Positions 26,826 to 35,385 are shown, numbered from the stretch's first letter. The stretch is 64,000 bases of DNA from Sporosarcina luteola (GCF_023715245.1 NZ_JAMBNV010000001.1:992001-1056000); one strand, 5' to 3'. Numbers and translations: made by a program. The notes: generated by a model not told the origin, from the sequence alone.

Positions 26826-27548
26826 TTATTTGGAAAGGAAAAAGGAATACAATTTCTCCGGGTAGTCAGTGAAGATGGCTTGTACTCCGGCTTGTTTCAA
26901 GGTCTGTGCGTATGTCTTGTCATTGACTGTAAATGTTCTGACCGGCATGCCGCTGTTTATCACTTCAGCGATGGTCGGACGAAGTGCTGCGGGGAATAGG
27001 ATATGGAGTGCATCAGTTGGGATTTTGTTGAGATAATCCATTGGGTGGACTAGCACTTCCATGAATAAGGCGGCGGTTTCAATTTGAGGATTAAACCGCT
27101 TTACGGTACTGATGGCACTGTGATCGAATGATGAAATGATGATGCGCGATTCCATTTGTCTCTCCGCAATCAAATCAAGAACTTTTTCGACCATTCCTTC
27201 GTATGGGAAAATATCCGATTTCAATTCAATGTTCAATTTGTGGTCAGTCGAATCGAAAACCTCGAGGACGTCAGCGAGTGTAGGTATTGTTTCTCCTAGG
27301 AATTCTGGTGAAAACCAGTTGCCGAAATCATGTTTCTTTAATTCCGCTAAGGACATATCTTTCACATATCCTGTTCCATCCGAAGTACGGTCGATCGATT
27401 CATCATGGATCACGACAAGCTCTCCATCTGCTGTCATATGTACATCGAATTCAACACCAAAAACGGGGAGACGAGCAGCCTCCATGAAGGCGGCGATTGT
27501 GTTTTCCGGAAAGTTCCCTGAAGCTCCTCTATGTGCGAATATCTCCAT
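26826..27548 (-). CDS. Glycerophosphodiester phosphodiesterase
   Basis: The product has 240 residues without a signal peptide, so it is a cytosolic UgpQ-type enzyme. FAHRGASGNFPENTIAAF at the N-terminus holds the catalytic His6-Arg7 and the Glu15-Asn16 pair; GVEFDVHMTADGELVVIHDESIDRTSDG holds the metal ligands and second catalytic His. It hydrolyses glycerophosphodiesters to glycerol-3-phosphate and an alcohol. ATG at 27548 is preceded by a GGAGGAAGC site. It may be read in the same direction as the AbrB-like gene, but a terminator lies between. Confidence 0.9.
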   Translation of the reverse strand: MEIFAHRGASGNFPENTIAAFMEAARLPVFGVEFDVHMTADGELVVIHDESIDRTSDGTGYVKDMSLAELKKHDFGNWFSPEFLGETIPTLADVLEVFDSTDHKLNIELKSDIFPYEGMVEKVLDLIAERQMESRIIISSFDHSAISTVKRFNPQIETAALFMEVLVHPMDYLNKIPTDALHILFPAALRPTIAEVINSGMPVRTFTVNDKTYAQTLKQAGVQAIFTDYPEKLYSFFLSK

Positions 27549-27591
27549 TTAGCTTCCTCCGATTCCGTTTGGTATTACATTTTGTTCACGT

Positions 27592-27620
27592 CAAAAGGGC
27601 ACGGTTTTTGACCGTTGCCC
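27592..27620 (-). terminator. Terminator of the AbrB-like gene
   Basis: GGGCACGGT (27597-27605) pairs with ACCGTTGCCC (27611-27620); on the minus strand the stem is followed by TTTT. Confidence 0.75.
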
Positions 27621-27637
27621 ATTTACCCGGGAAATGA

Positions 27638-27916
27638 TTATTCCCAAGTCTTTCGTTCTTCAATTTCCTTTTTCAGGATTTCCGCTCCCTCTGGACTAAT
27701 ATACATGCCATTGGATAGCCTCTTGTTTTCTGAGGTGATATTCCCGGTTACGATACAAGCCGAATCCACAACATACTTACGGAGGATGATCATATCGTCA
27801 TCCACGAAAATTTCCATTGGTGCACCTTTATCAAGTTTCAACGTATTTCTTAATTCCTTAGGGATTACAATCCTGCCGAGATGGTCAACCTTTCTGACAA
27901 TACCTAAGCTACGCAT
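27638..27916 (-). CDS. AbrB-family transition-state regulator
   Basis: The product has 92 residues. The N-terminal swapped-hairpin DNA-binding domain is clear (GIVRKVDHLGRIVIPKELRNTL, then DKGAPMEIFVDD and IILRKY), followed by the C-terminal multimerisation part with SPEGAEILKKEI. It is closest in layout to AbrB and Abh of B. subtilis. The internal TGNITSENKRLSNG matches AbrB's TGEVS segment, but the AbrB cysteine is also here (SACIVTG). ATG at 27916 follows AAGGAGG. It is divergent from the YitT-family gene. Confidence 0.88.
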   Translation of the reverse strand: MRSLGIVRKVDHLGRIVIPKELRNTLKLDKGAPMEIFVDDDMIILRKYVVDSACIVTGNITSENKRLSNGMYISPEGAEILKKEIEERKTWE

Positions 27917-28113
27917 TATGATCCTCCTTGAAACTTTGTATTATTGTTACTTGTCCTACTATTATACCAGTTAATTATAAAAATACAAAAAAATTAGTAT
28001 ACTCTCTTTTTCTCTCCTATTCTCTCTATTCCTCTTATAACCGCTTTAAAACGTTTAAGTATGTGATTTATTTTGATAGAATAGGAAGGTCGTCTAAGAA
28101 AGGGGAACCAATC

Positions 28114-28971
28114 ATGTCATTCATCCAGAAAAGACCCATCGTTTTTGACTATATTCAAATCATTGCAGGAGCGACTCTAGTCGGACTTGCATTCAATATA
28201 TTTTTCTTGCCGGCGCGTATCGCGGCGGGCGGCATTTCAGGGGTCAGTACAATCCTATATGAACTATTCGAATATAATCCTGCATATGTGCAATGGATGA
28301 TTAATATCCCGCTCATCATACTGGGGCTATTGTTGGCAGGGAAGGAATTCAGTGCAAAGACAATTGTAGGTACTTTTTTTGTCCCGTTTGTCATTTATTT
28401 GACGGGAGACCTTCAGTTATCCGTCGACAATCCGTTTCTAAGTTCTATATATGGCGGCATTATGCTAGGTATTGGGTTAGGAATCGTTTACCGGGGGAAT
28501 GGCTCGACAGGCGGAACGGCTTTAATTGCCCAACTCCTAAAGAAATACACGGGCATTTCAAGCGGATTCTCCCAACTGATAGTTGATGGGGTTGTCGTTG
28601 TCACTTCAGCTTTTGTCTTCAATTTTGAACTCGCTTTATACGCACTCATGTCGATATACGTAACAAGCAAAGTGATTGATTTCGTCCAATTGCAAACGTC
28701 GCCCACGAAGCTTGTCCTAATCATTACTGAACACGAAGAGAAGATCCAGTCGGTTATCCAGAATGAAATCGATAGGGGATTGACGAAAGTGAAGTCAACG
28801 GGTGGCTATTCAAACGACGAAAAAACAATGATTCTATGCGTTGTGGAACAGTCCGAAGCCGTTTATTTGAAGAAATTGCTTCAGACCGCTGAGCCTTCGT
28901 CCTTTGTCATTTTTCTCAATGCATCGGAAATTCTAGGACTCGGTTTTTCGAAAGCGAAAGTTCATCGTTAA
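28114..28971 (+). CDS. YitT-family membrane protein (DUF161 + DUF2179)
   Basis: The product has 285 residues from ATG 28114 behind AAAGGGGA; the frame is open for 62 more codons upstream, but those cross the promoter region. Five to six membrane helices with GLAFNIFFLPARIAAGGISGVSTIL and GIVYRGNGSTGGTALIAQLLKK are typical of YitT/YpjC/YvjA proteins, and the C-terminal DUF2179 (LVLIITEHEEKIQSVIQNEIDRGLTKVKSTGGYS) is a soluble domain. The family is common in Bacillales and of unknown transport role. The preceding 180 bases are very AT-rich. Confidence 0.85.
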   Translation: MSFIQKRPIVFDYIQIIAGATLVGLAFNIFFLPARIAAGGISGVSTILYELFEYNPAYVQWMINIPLIILGLLLAGKEFSAKTIVGTFFVPFVIYLTGDLQLSVDNPFLSSIYGGIMLGIGLGIVYRGNGSTGGTALIAQLLKKYTGISSGFSQLIVDGVVVVTSAFVFNFELALYALMSIYVTSKVIDFVQLQTSPTKLVLIITEHEEKIQSVIQNEIDRGLTKVKSTGGYSNDEKTMILCVVEQSEAVYLKKLLQTAEPSSFVIFLNASEILGLGFSKAKVHR

Positions 28972-29002
28972 AGAAACCGGTATACAATTCGATTAAAGAT
29001 GA

Positions 29003-29008
29003 TATAAT
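29003..29008 (+). promoter_or_regulatory. -10 element of the metA transcript
   Basis: A perfect TATAAT about 17 bases before the aptamer; no good -35 is seen. Confidence 0.45.
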
Positions 29009-29024
29009 AATCATAATTGAATAT

Positions 29025-29185
29025 TTCTTATCAAGAGAAGCTGAGGGAACTGGCCCGATGAAGCTTCAGCAACCTCTGCAATAGCAGGAAGGTGCTACCT
29101 CCAACAAGATGTAAATCTTGAGAGATAAGAACGATAAAACAAATGCAACTCCTCGTTCCTATCTGTTGGAACGGGGGTTTTTATT
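29025..29185 (+). promoter_or_regulatory. SAM-I riboswitch (S-box) with terminator
   Basis: P1 is TTCTTATC (29025-29032) with GATAAGAA (29124-29131). Conserved core segments AGAGAAGCTGAGGGAACTGGCCC, GATGAAGCTTCAGCAACC and AAGGTGCTACCTCC are present (quoted in pieces). The terminator CCTCGTTCC (29151-29159) with GGAACGGGGG (29168-29177) runs into T's. SAM binding should stop transcription before metA, consistent with methionine feedback. Confidence 0.95.
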
Positions 29186-29187
29186 TG

Positions 29188-29307
29188 TCGTCTAGACTTC
29201 GGGCGCCATAAGCTCGGGTCATAAGTCAAATCTGCTTTGTGGCAAAAAGCGCCACACTGCATCTTCGCCTTATGCCTGTCGCCTATGGGCGGGCGCCCTT
29301 CGCTTTT
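29188..29307 (+). repeat. Palindromic intergenic element between S-box and metA
   Basis: About 120 bases, GC-rich and with nested inverted segments: GGGCGCC (29201) with GGGCGCC (29291), CATAAG (29220) with CTTATG near 29270, and TGTGGC/GCCACA at the tip. The TCATAAGTCAAAT... block resembles a widespread Bacillales repeat I have seen in many intergenic regions. It lies entirely inside the metA leader, after the riboswitch terminator. Confidence 0.65.
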
Positions 29308-29331
29308 GTATATTAAAAAGGGGGAAACGTA

Positions 29332-30240
29332 ATGCCAATCAATATACCGGAACAATTACCGGCACGCGAACTGTTGAAAGAAGAAAAGATTTTCGTTATG
29401 GATGAAGGGCGGGCAACGACCCAAGATATCCGTCCATTAAATATCCTCATCCTGAATTTAATGCCTGAAAAAGAAAGGACAGAGCTACAATTGCTTCGGC
29501 TGCTCGGAAATACGCCGTTGCAGGTCAATGTTTCATTCTTGAACACTGCGACGTACGAATCAAAAAATGTAAGCAAAAATCATTTGGAATCCTTTTACAC
29601 TACATTCGAGCATGTCAAGAATAGACGCTACGATGGACTGATTATCACAGGTGCGCCGATTGAGCATCTTCAATTCGAAGACGTCGTCTATTGGGAAGAA
29701 CTGAAACAGATCATGGACTGGTCCAAAACAAATGTAACTTCCGTTTTACATATTTGCTGGGGCGCGCAAGCCGCACTTTATCATCATTACGGCATCGATA
29801 AATATGAGTTGCCGAAAAAGCTATCCGGAGTCTTCAACCATCGATTGACTGATTCGACTGTCGAATTGGCACGAGGATTCAATGATCTGTTCAATGCACC
29901 TCACTCCCGTTATACGTCAGTCTCAATAGATGAGATTGAACAGGATCCTCGCCTTCAATTATTGGCGGTTTCGGAAGATGCAGGTGCCTTCATCATCCTT
30001 TCAAAAGACGGCAAACATATTATGATCACCGGGCACTTGGAGTATGATGCATGCACGCTTGGCGAAGAATACGAACGGGATTTGAAGAAAGGGATTGATA
30101 TTGACGTCCCGGCTAACTATTTTCCGGACGACGACCCGACAAAGGAGCCGTCGAACACGTGGCGCGCACATACTCATCTTCTTTTCTCAAACTGGCTGAA
30201 TTATTATGTCTACCAAGAAACACCTTACGAGTGGGAATGA
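29332..30240 (+). CDS. metA: Homoserine O-acetyltransferase (MetA family)
   Basis: The product has 302 residues of the MetA (not MetX) family, which activates homoserine for methionine synthesis. The catalytic Cys lies in [16 protein letters not shown]; the His and Glu come from ITGHLEYD and the following region. Residue 111 is Glu (GAPIE), the position where Glu rather than Gly is reported to favour acetyl-CoA over succinyl-CoA, so acetyltransferase is preferred. ATG follows AAAGGGGGAAAC. Controlled by the S-box upstream. Confidence 0.93.
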   Translation: MPINIPEQLPARELLKEEKIFVMDEGRATTQDIRPLNILILNLMPEKERTELQLLRLLGNTPLQVNVSFLNTATYESKNVSKNHLESFYTTFEHVKNRRYDGLIITGAPIEHLQFEDVVYWEELKQIMDWSKTNVTSVLHICWGAQAALYHHYGIDKYELPKKLSGVFNHRLTDSTVELARGFNDLFNAPHSRYTSVSIDEIEQDPRLQLLAVSEDAGAFIILSKDGKHIMITGHLEYDACTLGEEYERDLKKGIDIDVPANYFPDDDPTKEPSNTWRAHTHLLFSNWLNYYVYQETPYEWE

Positions 30241-30250
30241 AAATAATAGC

Positions 30251-30286
30251 CTGCGAATTCATGAACTGAATTTGCAGGTTTTTTCA
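30251..30286 (+). terminator. Terminator of metA
   Basis: CCTGCGAATTC (30251-30261) pairs with GAATTTGCAGG (30269-30279), then TTTTTTC. Confidence 0.8.
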
Positions 30287-30340
30287 TCCGTATATTGTCA
30301 TAGTTCTATCACACACTAGCGTTAGCGGAGGTGTGAATAG

Positions 30341-31054
30341 ATGATTTCAGACGTAATTTCAAAGATGGACTTTTGGGAAATGATGCTTAGAGCAACTTTT
30401 ACTTTTATCATTCTAATGCTACTAGCCAGATTCATGGGGAAAAAGCAGATTTCACAACTAACTTTTTTTCATTATGTTACGGGGATTACAATCGGTTCTA
30501 TCGCTGGTGAGATCTCCGCGCAATCGGAAACCCCTTTTCTGAATGGTGCCATTGCGATGATTTGGTGGGCTATATTAACAGTATTTGTGAACTTTTTAAC
30601 AGTAAAGTCAAAAAAAGCGCGAATTTTATTTGATGATCAACCAACTATTATTATACACAGAGGAAAAATAAGTGAACAAGGCATGAAAAAGGCCCGACTC
30701 ACATTGAACGATCTCAATATGATGCTCCGTGAGCAGAGCATTTTCGCTGTCGCAGACGTGAACTATGCAATTCTCGAAACGAACGGCCAGTTAAGCGTCA
30801 TGAAAAAGGCGGCCCAAGAGACTGCAACACGCAAAGATGTGAAAGCACCTGGCAATGAGCCGAAATATATACCGACTGAAATCATTTCGGATGGGAAATT
30901 AATTAAAGAAAACTTGACTGAATTGAAGCTGACTGAAGAATGGGTTTATGAACAGCTGAAGAAAAATGGGTTCAGTAAAGTGGAGCAAGTGTATTATGCA
31001 GAAATACTAACTGACGGCACATTGCATATTGATCAGCGAACTGAAAAGAAATAG
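30341..31054 (+). CDS. DUF421 (YetF-like) membrane protein
   Basis: The product has 237 residues. Three membrane helices in the first 90 residues, the LARFMGKKQISQLTFFHYVTGITIGSIAGE motif, then a cytoplasmic DUF421 domain with HRGKISEQGMKKARLTLNDLNMMLREQ and VNYAILETNGQLSVMKK. The match to YetF is closer than that of the copy at 12984. Related proteins (SpoVAF/FigP partners, YetF, YdfS) contribute to spore membrane or redox functions, but the role here is not known. ATG follows GCGGAGGTG. Confidence 0.82.
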   Translation: MISDVISKMDFWEMMLRATFTFIILMLLARFMGKKQISQLTFFHYVTGITIGSIAGEISAQSETPFLNGAIAMIWWAILTVFVNFLTVKSKKARILFDDQPTIIIHRGKISEQGMKKARLTLNDLNMMLREQSIFAVADVNYAILETNGQLSVMKKAAQETATRKDVKAPGNEPKYIPTEIISDGKLIKENLTELKLTEEWVYEQLKKNGFSKVEQVYYAEILTDGTLHIDQRTEKK

Positions 31055-31073
31055 ATAGTGTAAGGGGAGTCTC

Positions 31074-31107
31074 AATATGAGGGGAAGCTTGTTTTGCCCC
31101 TCATATT
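31074..31107 (+). terminator. Hairpin after the YetF-like gene
   Basis: AATATGAGGGG (31074-31084) pairs perfectly with CCCCTCATATT (31097-31107). There is no clear T-run, so it may be a processing or weak termination signal. Confidence 0.5.
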
Positions 31108-31151
31108 CAATTAACGGCAACGAGCAAAAACCCCGATTTGCTTATTTTTTA

Positions 31152-31175
31152 TGGTATAATGAATGACAGTCATTC
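31152..31175 (+). promoter_or_regulatory. Extended -10 promoter and TetR operator (site 1)
   Basis: TGGTATAAT (31152-31160) is followed immediately by the perfect palindrome GAATGACAGTCATTC (31161-31175), placing an operator over the transcription start. A near copy occurs at 31816. Confidence 0.7.
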
Positions 31176-31195
31176 AGTGGGGAGGCGGACGGTAA

Positions 31196-31765
31196 TTGGA
31201 TAAGAAGGAAAGAATCATAAAAGCGGCGATAGAAGTTTTCCGCAAGCAAGGCATCGAAAAGACGAAGATATCCGATATCGTGAAAGTGGCAGGGATTGCT
31301 CAAGGAACTTTCTATTTATATTTCCCATCTAAATTATCACTCATGCCGGCAATAGCCGAAGTGATGGTCGCAAAAACGTTAGAGATTGTGACGGATAGAG
31401 TATCGGATAACGCACCGTTCCCAAAACGGATGGAGCAGCTCGTTGATGCGATTTTCGAAGTAAATGAAGAGTATCATGAAATTCAAGCACTTATCTATTC
31501 AGGTTTAGCATCGACAGAGCACTTGAAAAATTGGGAGACCGTATACGCGCCTTTCTATAAATGGGTGAGTGAGGGTCTTCAACTAGCAATTGATGAAGGT
31601 GTAATCCGGAACACCGTCAATCCTGAGAGGACGGCAAGACTTGTGATTGGTCTCGTGGAATCAGCTGCGGAACAAATTTATTTATACGACACTGACAAGG
31701 AAGATGAAGCGGTCATACAAAAGAATGAAGTGAAAAATTTCTTAAAGCATGCCCTTGCGTATTAA
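31196..31765 (+). CDS. TetR/AcrR-family transcriptional repressor
   Basis: The product has 189 residues, TTG start at 31196 behind GGGGAGGCGG. The N-terminal helix-turn-helix (KERIIKAAIEVFRKQGIEKTKISDIVKVAGIAQGTFYLYFPSK) is canonical; the C-terminal ligand domain is variable and resembles the YfiR/QacR-type. It is very likely autoregulated through GAATGACAGTCATTC at 31161 and controls the SMR efflux pair through the second site at 31816. The inducer is probably a substrate of that pump. Confidence 0.9.
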   Translation: MDKKERIIKAAIEVFRKQGIEKTKISDIVKVAGIAQGTFYLYFPSKLSLMPAIAEVMVAKTLEIVTDRVSDNAPFPKRMEQLVDAIFEVNEEYHEIQALIYSGLASTEHLKNWETVYAPFYKWVSEGLQLAIDEGVIRNTVNPERTARLVIGLVESAAEQIYLYDTDKEDEAVIQKNEVKNFLKHALAY

Positions 31766-31815
31766 TGCCTATTATTATTGGCAATAAGCCTTTGACGACT
31801 TGTCATTATAAAAAT

Positions 31816-31830
31816 GAATGACAGTCAGTC
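31816..31830 (+). promoter_or_regulatory. TetR operator (site 2) before the SMR pair
   Basis: GAATGACAGTCAGTC differs from the perfect palindrome at 31161 by one base. It lies 26 bases before the SMR start codon. Confidence 0.65.
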
Positions 31831-31855
31831 ACCCGCCGAGTTAGGAGAAAATATT

Positions 31856-32197
31856 ATGAACAAATCATGGATTTATGTTGCGCTAACAAGCTTTTTCGAG
31901 TTGGTCTGGATTTTCGGTTTCAATGTCGCCTCCGAATGGTGGCATTGGATTCCAATCGTGTTTTTCATCTTCGTCGATTTTCATTTCTTGGCGAAAGCCT
32001 GTGAAAACCTTCCGACGGGTACCGTATATGCCATCTTTGCAGCAATCGGAACAGTTGGGACCGCATTGATGGATGTGTTTATATTCGGGGAAACCCTCGG
32101 AGCAGGCAAACTGTTTTTCATTGCCATATTAGTTGTAGGCGTCATTGGACTGAAGATTGCTGATGGCGTGGATGAAAAGAAAGGATTGGTTAAGTGA
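31856..32197 (+). CDS. Small multidrug resistance (SMR) transporter, YkkC-like subunit
   Basis: The product has 113 residues and four membrane helices. The essential glutamate of SMR pumps is Glu15 (FFELVW), and GTVYAIFAAIGTVGTALMD is the signature of helix 3. The start ATG 31856 has a TTAGGAG site; an in-frame ATG at 31814 would place the operator in the coding region. It is paired with a second SMR gene with a 4-base overlap, as in ykkCD, so a heterodimeric drug or guanidinium exporter is likely. Which substrate is unknown. Confidence 0.88.
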   Translation: MNKSWIYVALTSFFELVWIFGFNVASEWWHWIPIVFFIFVDFHFLAKACENLPTGTVYAIFAAIGTVGTALMDVFIFGETLGAGKLFFIAILVVGVIGLKIADGVDEKKGLVK

Positions 32198-32511
32198 TGG
32201 GCTGGTTATTTGTATTCGCAGCGGCAATAAGTGAGCTTGTCGGCGTTGTCGGGTTGAATAAATATAGTGAACAGAAGACATTCACCAATACCATTTTATT
32301 CGGCGGTGGATTTGGAGCAGCGTTCGCATTTCTCTATATGTCGTTCAACTATTTGCAAGTAAGCACTGCATACGCAGTGTGGATTGGCATAGGAACTGCA
32401 GGCGCAGTATTGATCAATATGCTGTTTTTCGGTGAATCAAGGAGCAAAGGGCGTATCGCCAGCTTACTTTTGATAGTTATCGGCGTCGTTGGATTGAAGG
32501 CGTTATCGTGA
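32194..32511 (+). CDS. SMR transporter, YkkD-like subunit
   Basis: The product has 105 residues (GTG start at 32194, or ATG at 32197), the same length as YkkD. Four helices, conserved glutamate in AAISELVG and the helix-3 motif STAYAVWIGIGTAGAVLINMLFFGE. Opposite topologies of the two subunits would make a functional antiparallel heterodimer, as known for paired SMR proteins. It is translationally coupled to the upstream subunit and ends at a strong terminator. Confidence 0.88.
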   Translation: MMGWLFVFAAAISELVGVVGLNKYSEQKTFTNTILFGGGFGAAFAFLYMSFNYLQVSTAYAVWIGIGTAGAVLINMLFFGESRSKGRIASLLLIVIGVVGLKALS

Positions 32512-32518
32512 ATAGTAG

Positions 32519-32565
32519 AAAGCGGGGAACAACTTGAAAGAAAGTTGCTTCCCCGCTTTTATTTT
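32519..32565 (+). terminator. Terminator of the SMR operon
   Basis: AAAGCGGGGAACAACTT (32519-32535) pairs with 32542-32559 with one bulge, followed by TTTATTTT. Confidence 0.85.
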
Positions 32566-32639
32566 AATTTAATTATAGTGATAGCAAGTTATTTGGCAGT
32601 ATTATACAATGAAGAGAGTGATGTTAGAATATTTAATGA

Positions 32640-32717
32640 TTTGACGTCCCCTGGAACAAAGAATTTAAAAGTTCTTGCATAGAGGAATTACCGGAAGAAA
32701 TGAGGGCGTTTTTTTGA
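32640..32717 (+). pseudogene. Possible gene remnant
   Basis: A stop-bounded frame reads FDVPWNKEFKSSCIEELPEEMRAFF then TGA, without a start codon or ribosome site. The composition looks protein-like rather than random, suggesting the tail of a lost gene. A GGCGTTTT/AAAACGCC hairpin at about 32705-32738 follows it like an old terminator. The rest of the 287-base gap shows no gene. Confidence 0.25.
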
Positions 32718-32798
32718 ACTATGAAATAAAACGCCGGGCGGCTACTGCGCAATGATAATCAAGTTTGCTAATAAATTGGTATTTAGAAGGAGATAGTC

Positions 32799-33404
32799 AT
32801 GTTAATTTCGACAATGATCCTGGGGTGGATAGGGGTACTACTATATTTGATCATCATCTTTACATTCAAGAAAATGGCAAGAAGTAATGAATATGCTTTC
32901 TTGCATCTACTGATGGCATTAATGTACGCAATGTGGCTTCCTTTACCTCTCGCGCTCCATCAATTAATAGAATCAGACGCTTTATTAGTAGGTACCGTCT
33001 TTGGCTTAGCCTATTTAATCATGCTAGTCATTTCGATGGTCCTTCAAACGGGGCATATAGCCTTTATAAGTAAATGCAACGAGGATTATTCAATTACAGA
33101 AAAACATACGGAATATATGATGGCAACATTTACGAAGCCCTTTGAAAGTTTACTTGGTATTTTTAAAAGTATATTGGCGTTATTTTTAGCAATTTCCTTC
33201 TGGAAAAGTGACGAGTATACTACGGCGATTATCATGTTCTTTTTTGGTCTGTTCATCTTTTATTATTTGCTTATCACGTTAGACGCCAGTTTAGTGAAAC
33301 GAGTGAAACTGCTCTCCAAAGTTAAGCCGAATGTAGTTATAGTCAACCTAGAAACAGTGGCATTTTTCATTATTTTGATGAGTTATGTCACTCTTAACGC
33401 ATAA
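32799..33404 (+). CDS. Polytopic membrane protein of unknown function
   Basis: The product has 201 residues with about six membrane helices and short loops. No family motif recognised. ATG follows GAAGGAGA. It is the first of a run of small membrane proteins and lipoproteins (32.8-36.3 kb) with more AT-rich codons than the biosynthetic genes nearby, which looks like an accessory patch. The following TPR gene starts 48 bases later and may be cotranscribed. Confidence 0.6.
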   Translation: MLISTMILGWIGVLLYLIIIFTFKKMARSNEYAFLHLLMALMYAMWLPLPLALHQLIESDALLVGTVFGLAYLIMLVISMVLQTGHIAFISKCNEDYSITEKHTEYMMATFTKPFESLLGIFKSILALFLAISFWKSDEYTTAIIMFFFGLFIFYYLLITLDASLVKRVKLLSKVKPNVVIVNLETVAFFIILMSYVTLNA

Positions 33405-33452
33405 CTTATAAACCTATTTAGGCCAAATTGTGCGTTAGAAGGAGGGGGATTC

Positions 33453-34103
33453 ATGAGTTGTACAGAATCTATTGATGATAAATTAAGCGGGGCATTTGAA
33501 CTCTTTGAGAACAATCAACTTATTGAAGCAGAAGGAATATATCAGGACTGCCTCAGTTTAATGGATACAAGGTCAACCAAATACGAAGCCGCATTGCATT
33601 GGTTGGGTTATGTAAAAAGTGAACTGAAGAAATTTGATGAAGCGCGGTCAATTTATGATGAGCTTAGAGGAATAGCTAAGTCGAGTTTAAATTATCAAGA
33701 TGAACTCATCGCGATCCATCAGTTGGGCATGGTGGAGCGGATGGCAGAGAACTACGATAAAGCACAAGAATTATTTAATGAGGAATTAACATTATTGAGT
33801 AGCAGTAATCCAAATTGGCATTTAGGCTTTGCGGCTAATTATTACGAGCAAGGTTATATTTTATTAAAGAAAAATAATTTGTTCGAGGCTGAAAAACTGA
33901 TGTATCAATCCCTTCAATATGCTGAACAATCGAACGATCAGATTGCACTTGGATGTTCTCTGCGAGGGCTTGGAGAAATTAATAAAGCCAAAGGGGAGAT
34001 TGGAAAGGCTAAGCGCTACTTCGAACAATCTATATTAGCGTTTATAGAAGGAGAGAATCTTGTCGGAGTGACTGAGGTAAATGGAATGCTTGATGAAATT
34101 TGA
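33453..34103 (+). CDS. Tetratricopeptide-repeat protein
   Basis: The product has 216 residues and is cytoplasmic. It is made of about five TPR-like helical hairpins (for example AALHWLGYVKSELKKFDEARSIYDEL, HQLGMVERMAENYDKAQELFNEEL and GLGEINKAKGEIGKAKRYFEQS), a fold used for peptide or protein binding. ATG follows AAGGAGGGGG. No DNA-binding or phosphatase domain is attached, so it is not a Rap/PlcR-type receptor by itself. The partner is unknown; it may be cotranscribed with the upstream membrane protein. Confidence 0.75.
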   Translation: MSCTESIDDKLSGAFELFENNQLIEAEGIYQDCLSLMDTRSTKYEAALHWLGYVKSELKKFDEARSIYDELRGIAKSSLNYQDELIAIHQLGMVERMAENYDKAQELFNEELTLLSSSNPNWHLGFAANYYEQGYILLKKNNLFEAEKLMYQSLQYAEQSNDQIALGCSLRGLGEINKAKGEIGKAKRYFEQSILAFIEGENLVGVTEVNGMLDEI

Positions 34104-34202
34104 CCGACACAACGATTGATATCTTCTGTAGGCTATATAGCTGCCTAAACCTGCTTTTGTAAATAAGGCCAAATAATAGTGCTAGGAAAAGGGAGAAGTA
34201 CA

Positions 34203-34784
34203 TTGAAAAAACTACGTGTCATCTACGCAGGTATACTGCTGGTGTTATTAGTTGGTTGTACAAAGGAAGAAGGGGCAGAGCAAACTGCAACTACAAAAGT
34301 AAATGGGGATTTAGAAGAACAACTATCACAATTGAATGAGCAACTTATCGAAAGTGAGAATAAAATTAAAGAGTTGTATGTCATGTTGGAAAGCAGGGCC
34401 AGGGATGAAAACGAAGCCTATAATGAACTACATAATAAGATCTATATAATGGAGAACCTTTTGTCTCGTGTTCCTGGCATTAATAGTCGGCAAGGATTTG
34501 TTAAAGACGTTAATACAGGTGGGGCTACTATTACATTAGAAGTTAAATTCGCTGAAAAGAAAGAGGATAATGAAGCGCCGAATGGTTTTGTAATAGAGGA
34601 GCAAGAGACAAAAATTGTCACCGTGGATTTGGATGCAAATTACTTTATTCTTAAAGGGGATAAATTGCAAACTATACCAACTGCCGACGAGTTTAAAGAA
34701 GCCGCAAATGAATATGATCGCTTCTTCAACATTTATATTGTGGAAAATAAGATCGTAATGCTGACTGAACAATACTTGCCATAG
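34203..34784 (+). CDS. Lipoprotein with coiled-coil segment
   Basis: The product has 193 residues from TTG 34203 behind AAAGGGAGAAG. A lipoprotein signal ends LLVGCTKEE. Residues about 35-85 form an acidic coiled coil (QLSQLNEQLIESENKIKELYVMLE), followed by a beta domain. No family recognised. It is one of two adjacent lipoprotein genes; the next starts 73 bases downstream with its own ribosome site. Confidence 0.65.
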   Translation: MKKLRVIYAGILLVLLVGCTKEEGAEQTATTKVNGDLEEQLSQLNEQLIESENKIKELYVMLESRARDENEAYNELHNKIYIMENLLSRVPGINSRQGFVKDVNTGGATITLEVKFAEKKEDNEAPNGFVIEEQETKIVTVDLDANYFILKGDKLQTIPTADEFKEAANEYDRFFNIYIVENKIVMLTEQYLP

Positions 34785-34857
34785 CACTTATTGCCGATAC
34801 CAACGAATAACTGATTGTCACAGATGAATAGTGAGATGAAATAATAGGAGGATACAT

Positions 34858-35322
34858 ATGCGGCGGATTCCAATCGTTACGCTCTGTTTATTGTTCATAC
34901 TGATTCTCTCAGCCTGTAATAATGATGTATACGAAAAACAACCGGAGAAAAGCGTAGAGGATATACCCGGTATTTCTGAAAATAACGGTGGCAAAGCTCA
35001 AATTCTAGAGGTTAGCACAGATTTAGAAAAGGAAAATGGTTGGTCCATTGTTCCGAAAGGTGTTCGTACAATGACTATTTCTGCGGAAGTGGAAAATGTT
35101 GAAACAGTATTGTTTTGGATAACCCCAACAGGAACAGCGACTTGGGGTGAACGAACACTTATTGGAATTGACATAGATGGGGATGATGGTTGGTCATTTG
35201 AATGGGAATTCGGTGATAGGATATTCCACGATCATATAACAGTTCAGGCCTTGGGAAGTGATAGTGCAACACAAGCACAAGAGACATTAAACGTTCATTC
35301 TGTTGATGAGAATGGAGAATAA
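34858..35322 (+). CDS. Lipoprotein of unknown function
   Basis: The product has 154 residues. The signal peptide ends LILSACNND, so the protein is lipid-anchored. The mature part after an acidic linker is beta-rich (TMTISAEVENVETVLFWITPTGTATWGERTLIG), similar in style to an immunoglobulin-like domain, without a recognised family. ATG follows AGGAGG. A terminator lies just after. Confidence 0.65.
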   Translation: MRRIPIVTLCLLFILILSACNNDVYEKQPEKSVEDIPGISENNGGKAQILEVSTDLEKENGWSIVPKGVRTMTISAEVENVETVLFWITPTGTATWGERTLIGIDIDGDDGWSFEWEFGDRIFHDHITVQALGSDSATQAQETLNVHSVDENGE

Positions 35323-35359
35323 ACGGTGTGGCCAGCAAGAACAGGGCTATAGTAAAGCA

Positions 35360-35385
35360 GGGCAGCTTTGGCTGCTCTTTTATTA
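35360..35385 (+). terminator. Terminator after the second lipoprotein gene
   Basis: GGGCAGC (35360-35366) pairs with GCTGCTC (35371-35377) around TTTG, then TTTTATT. Confidence 0.6.

Noticed and set aside
26559..26999. A 146-codon frame after the thioredoxin gene
   Set aside because: It runs through the terminator, the dispersed repeat and into the convergent GDPD gene; the similarity to a frame at 38006-38215 reflects repeated DNA.
27928..28113. N-terminal extension of the YitT-family protein
   Set aside because: It crosses an AT-rich promoter region and the residues are unlike the family; ATG 28114 has a proper ribosome site.
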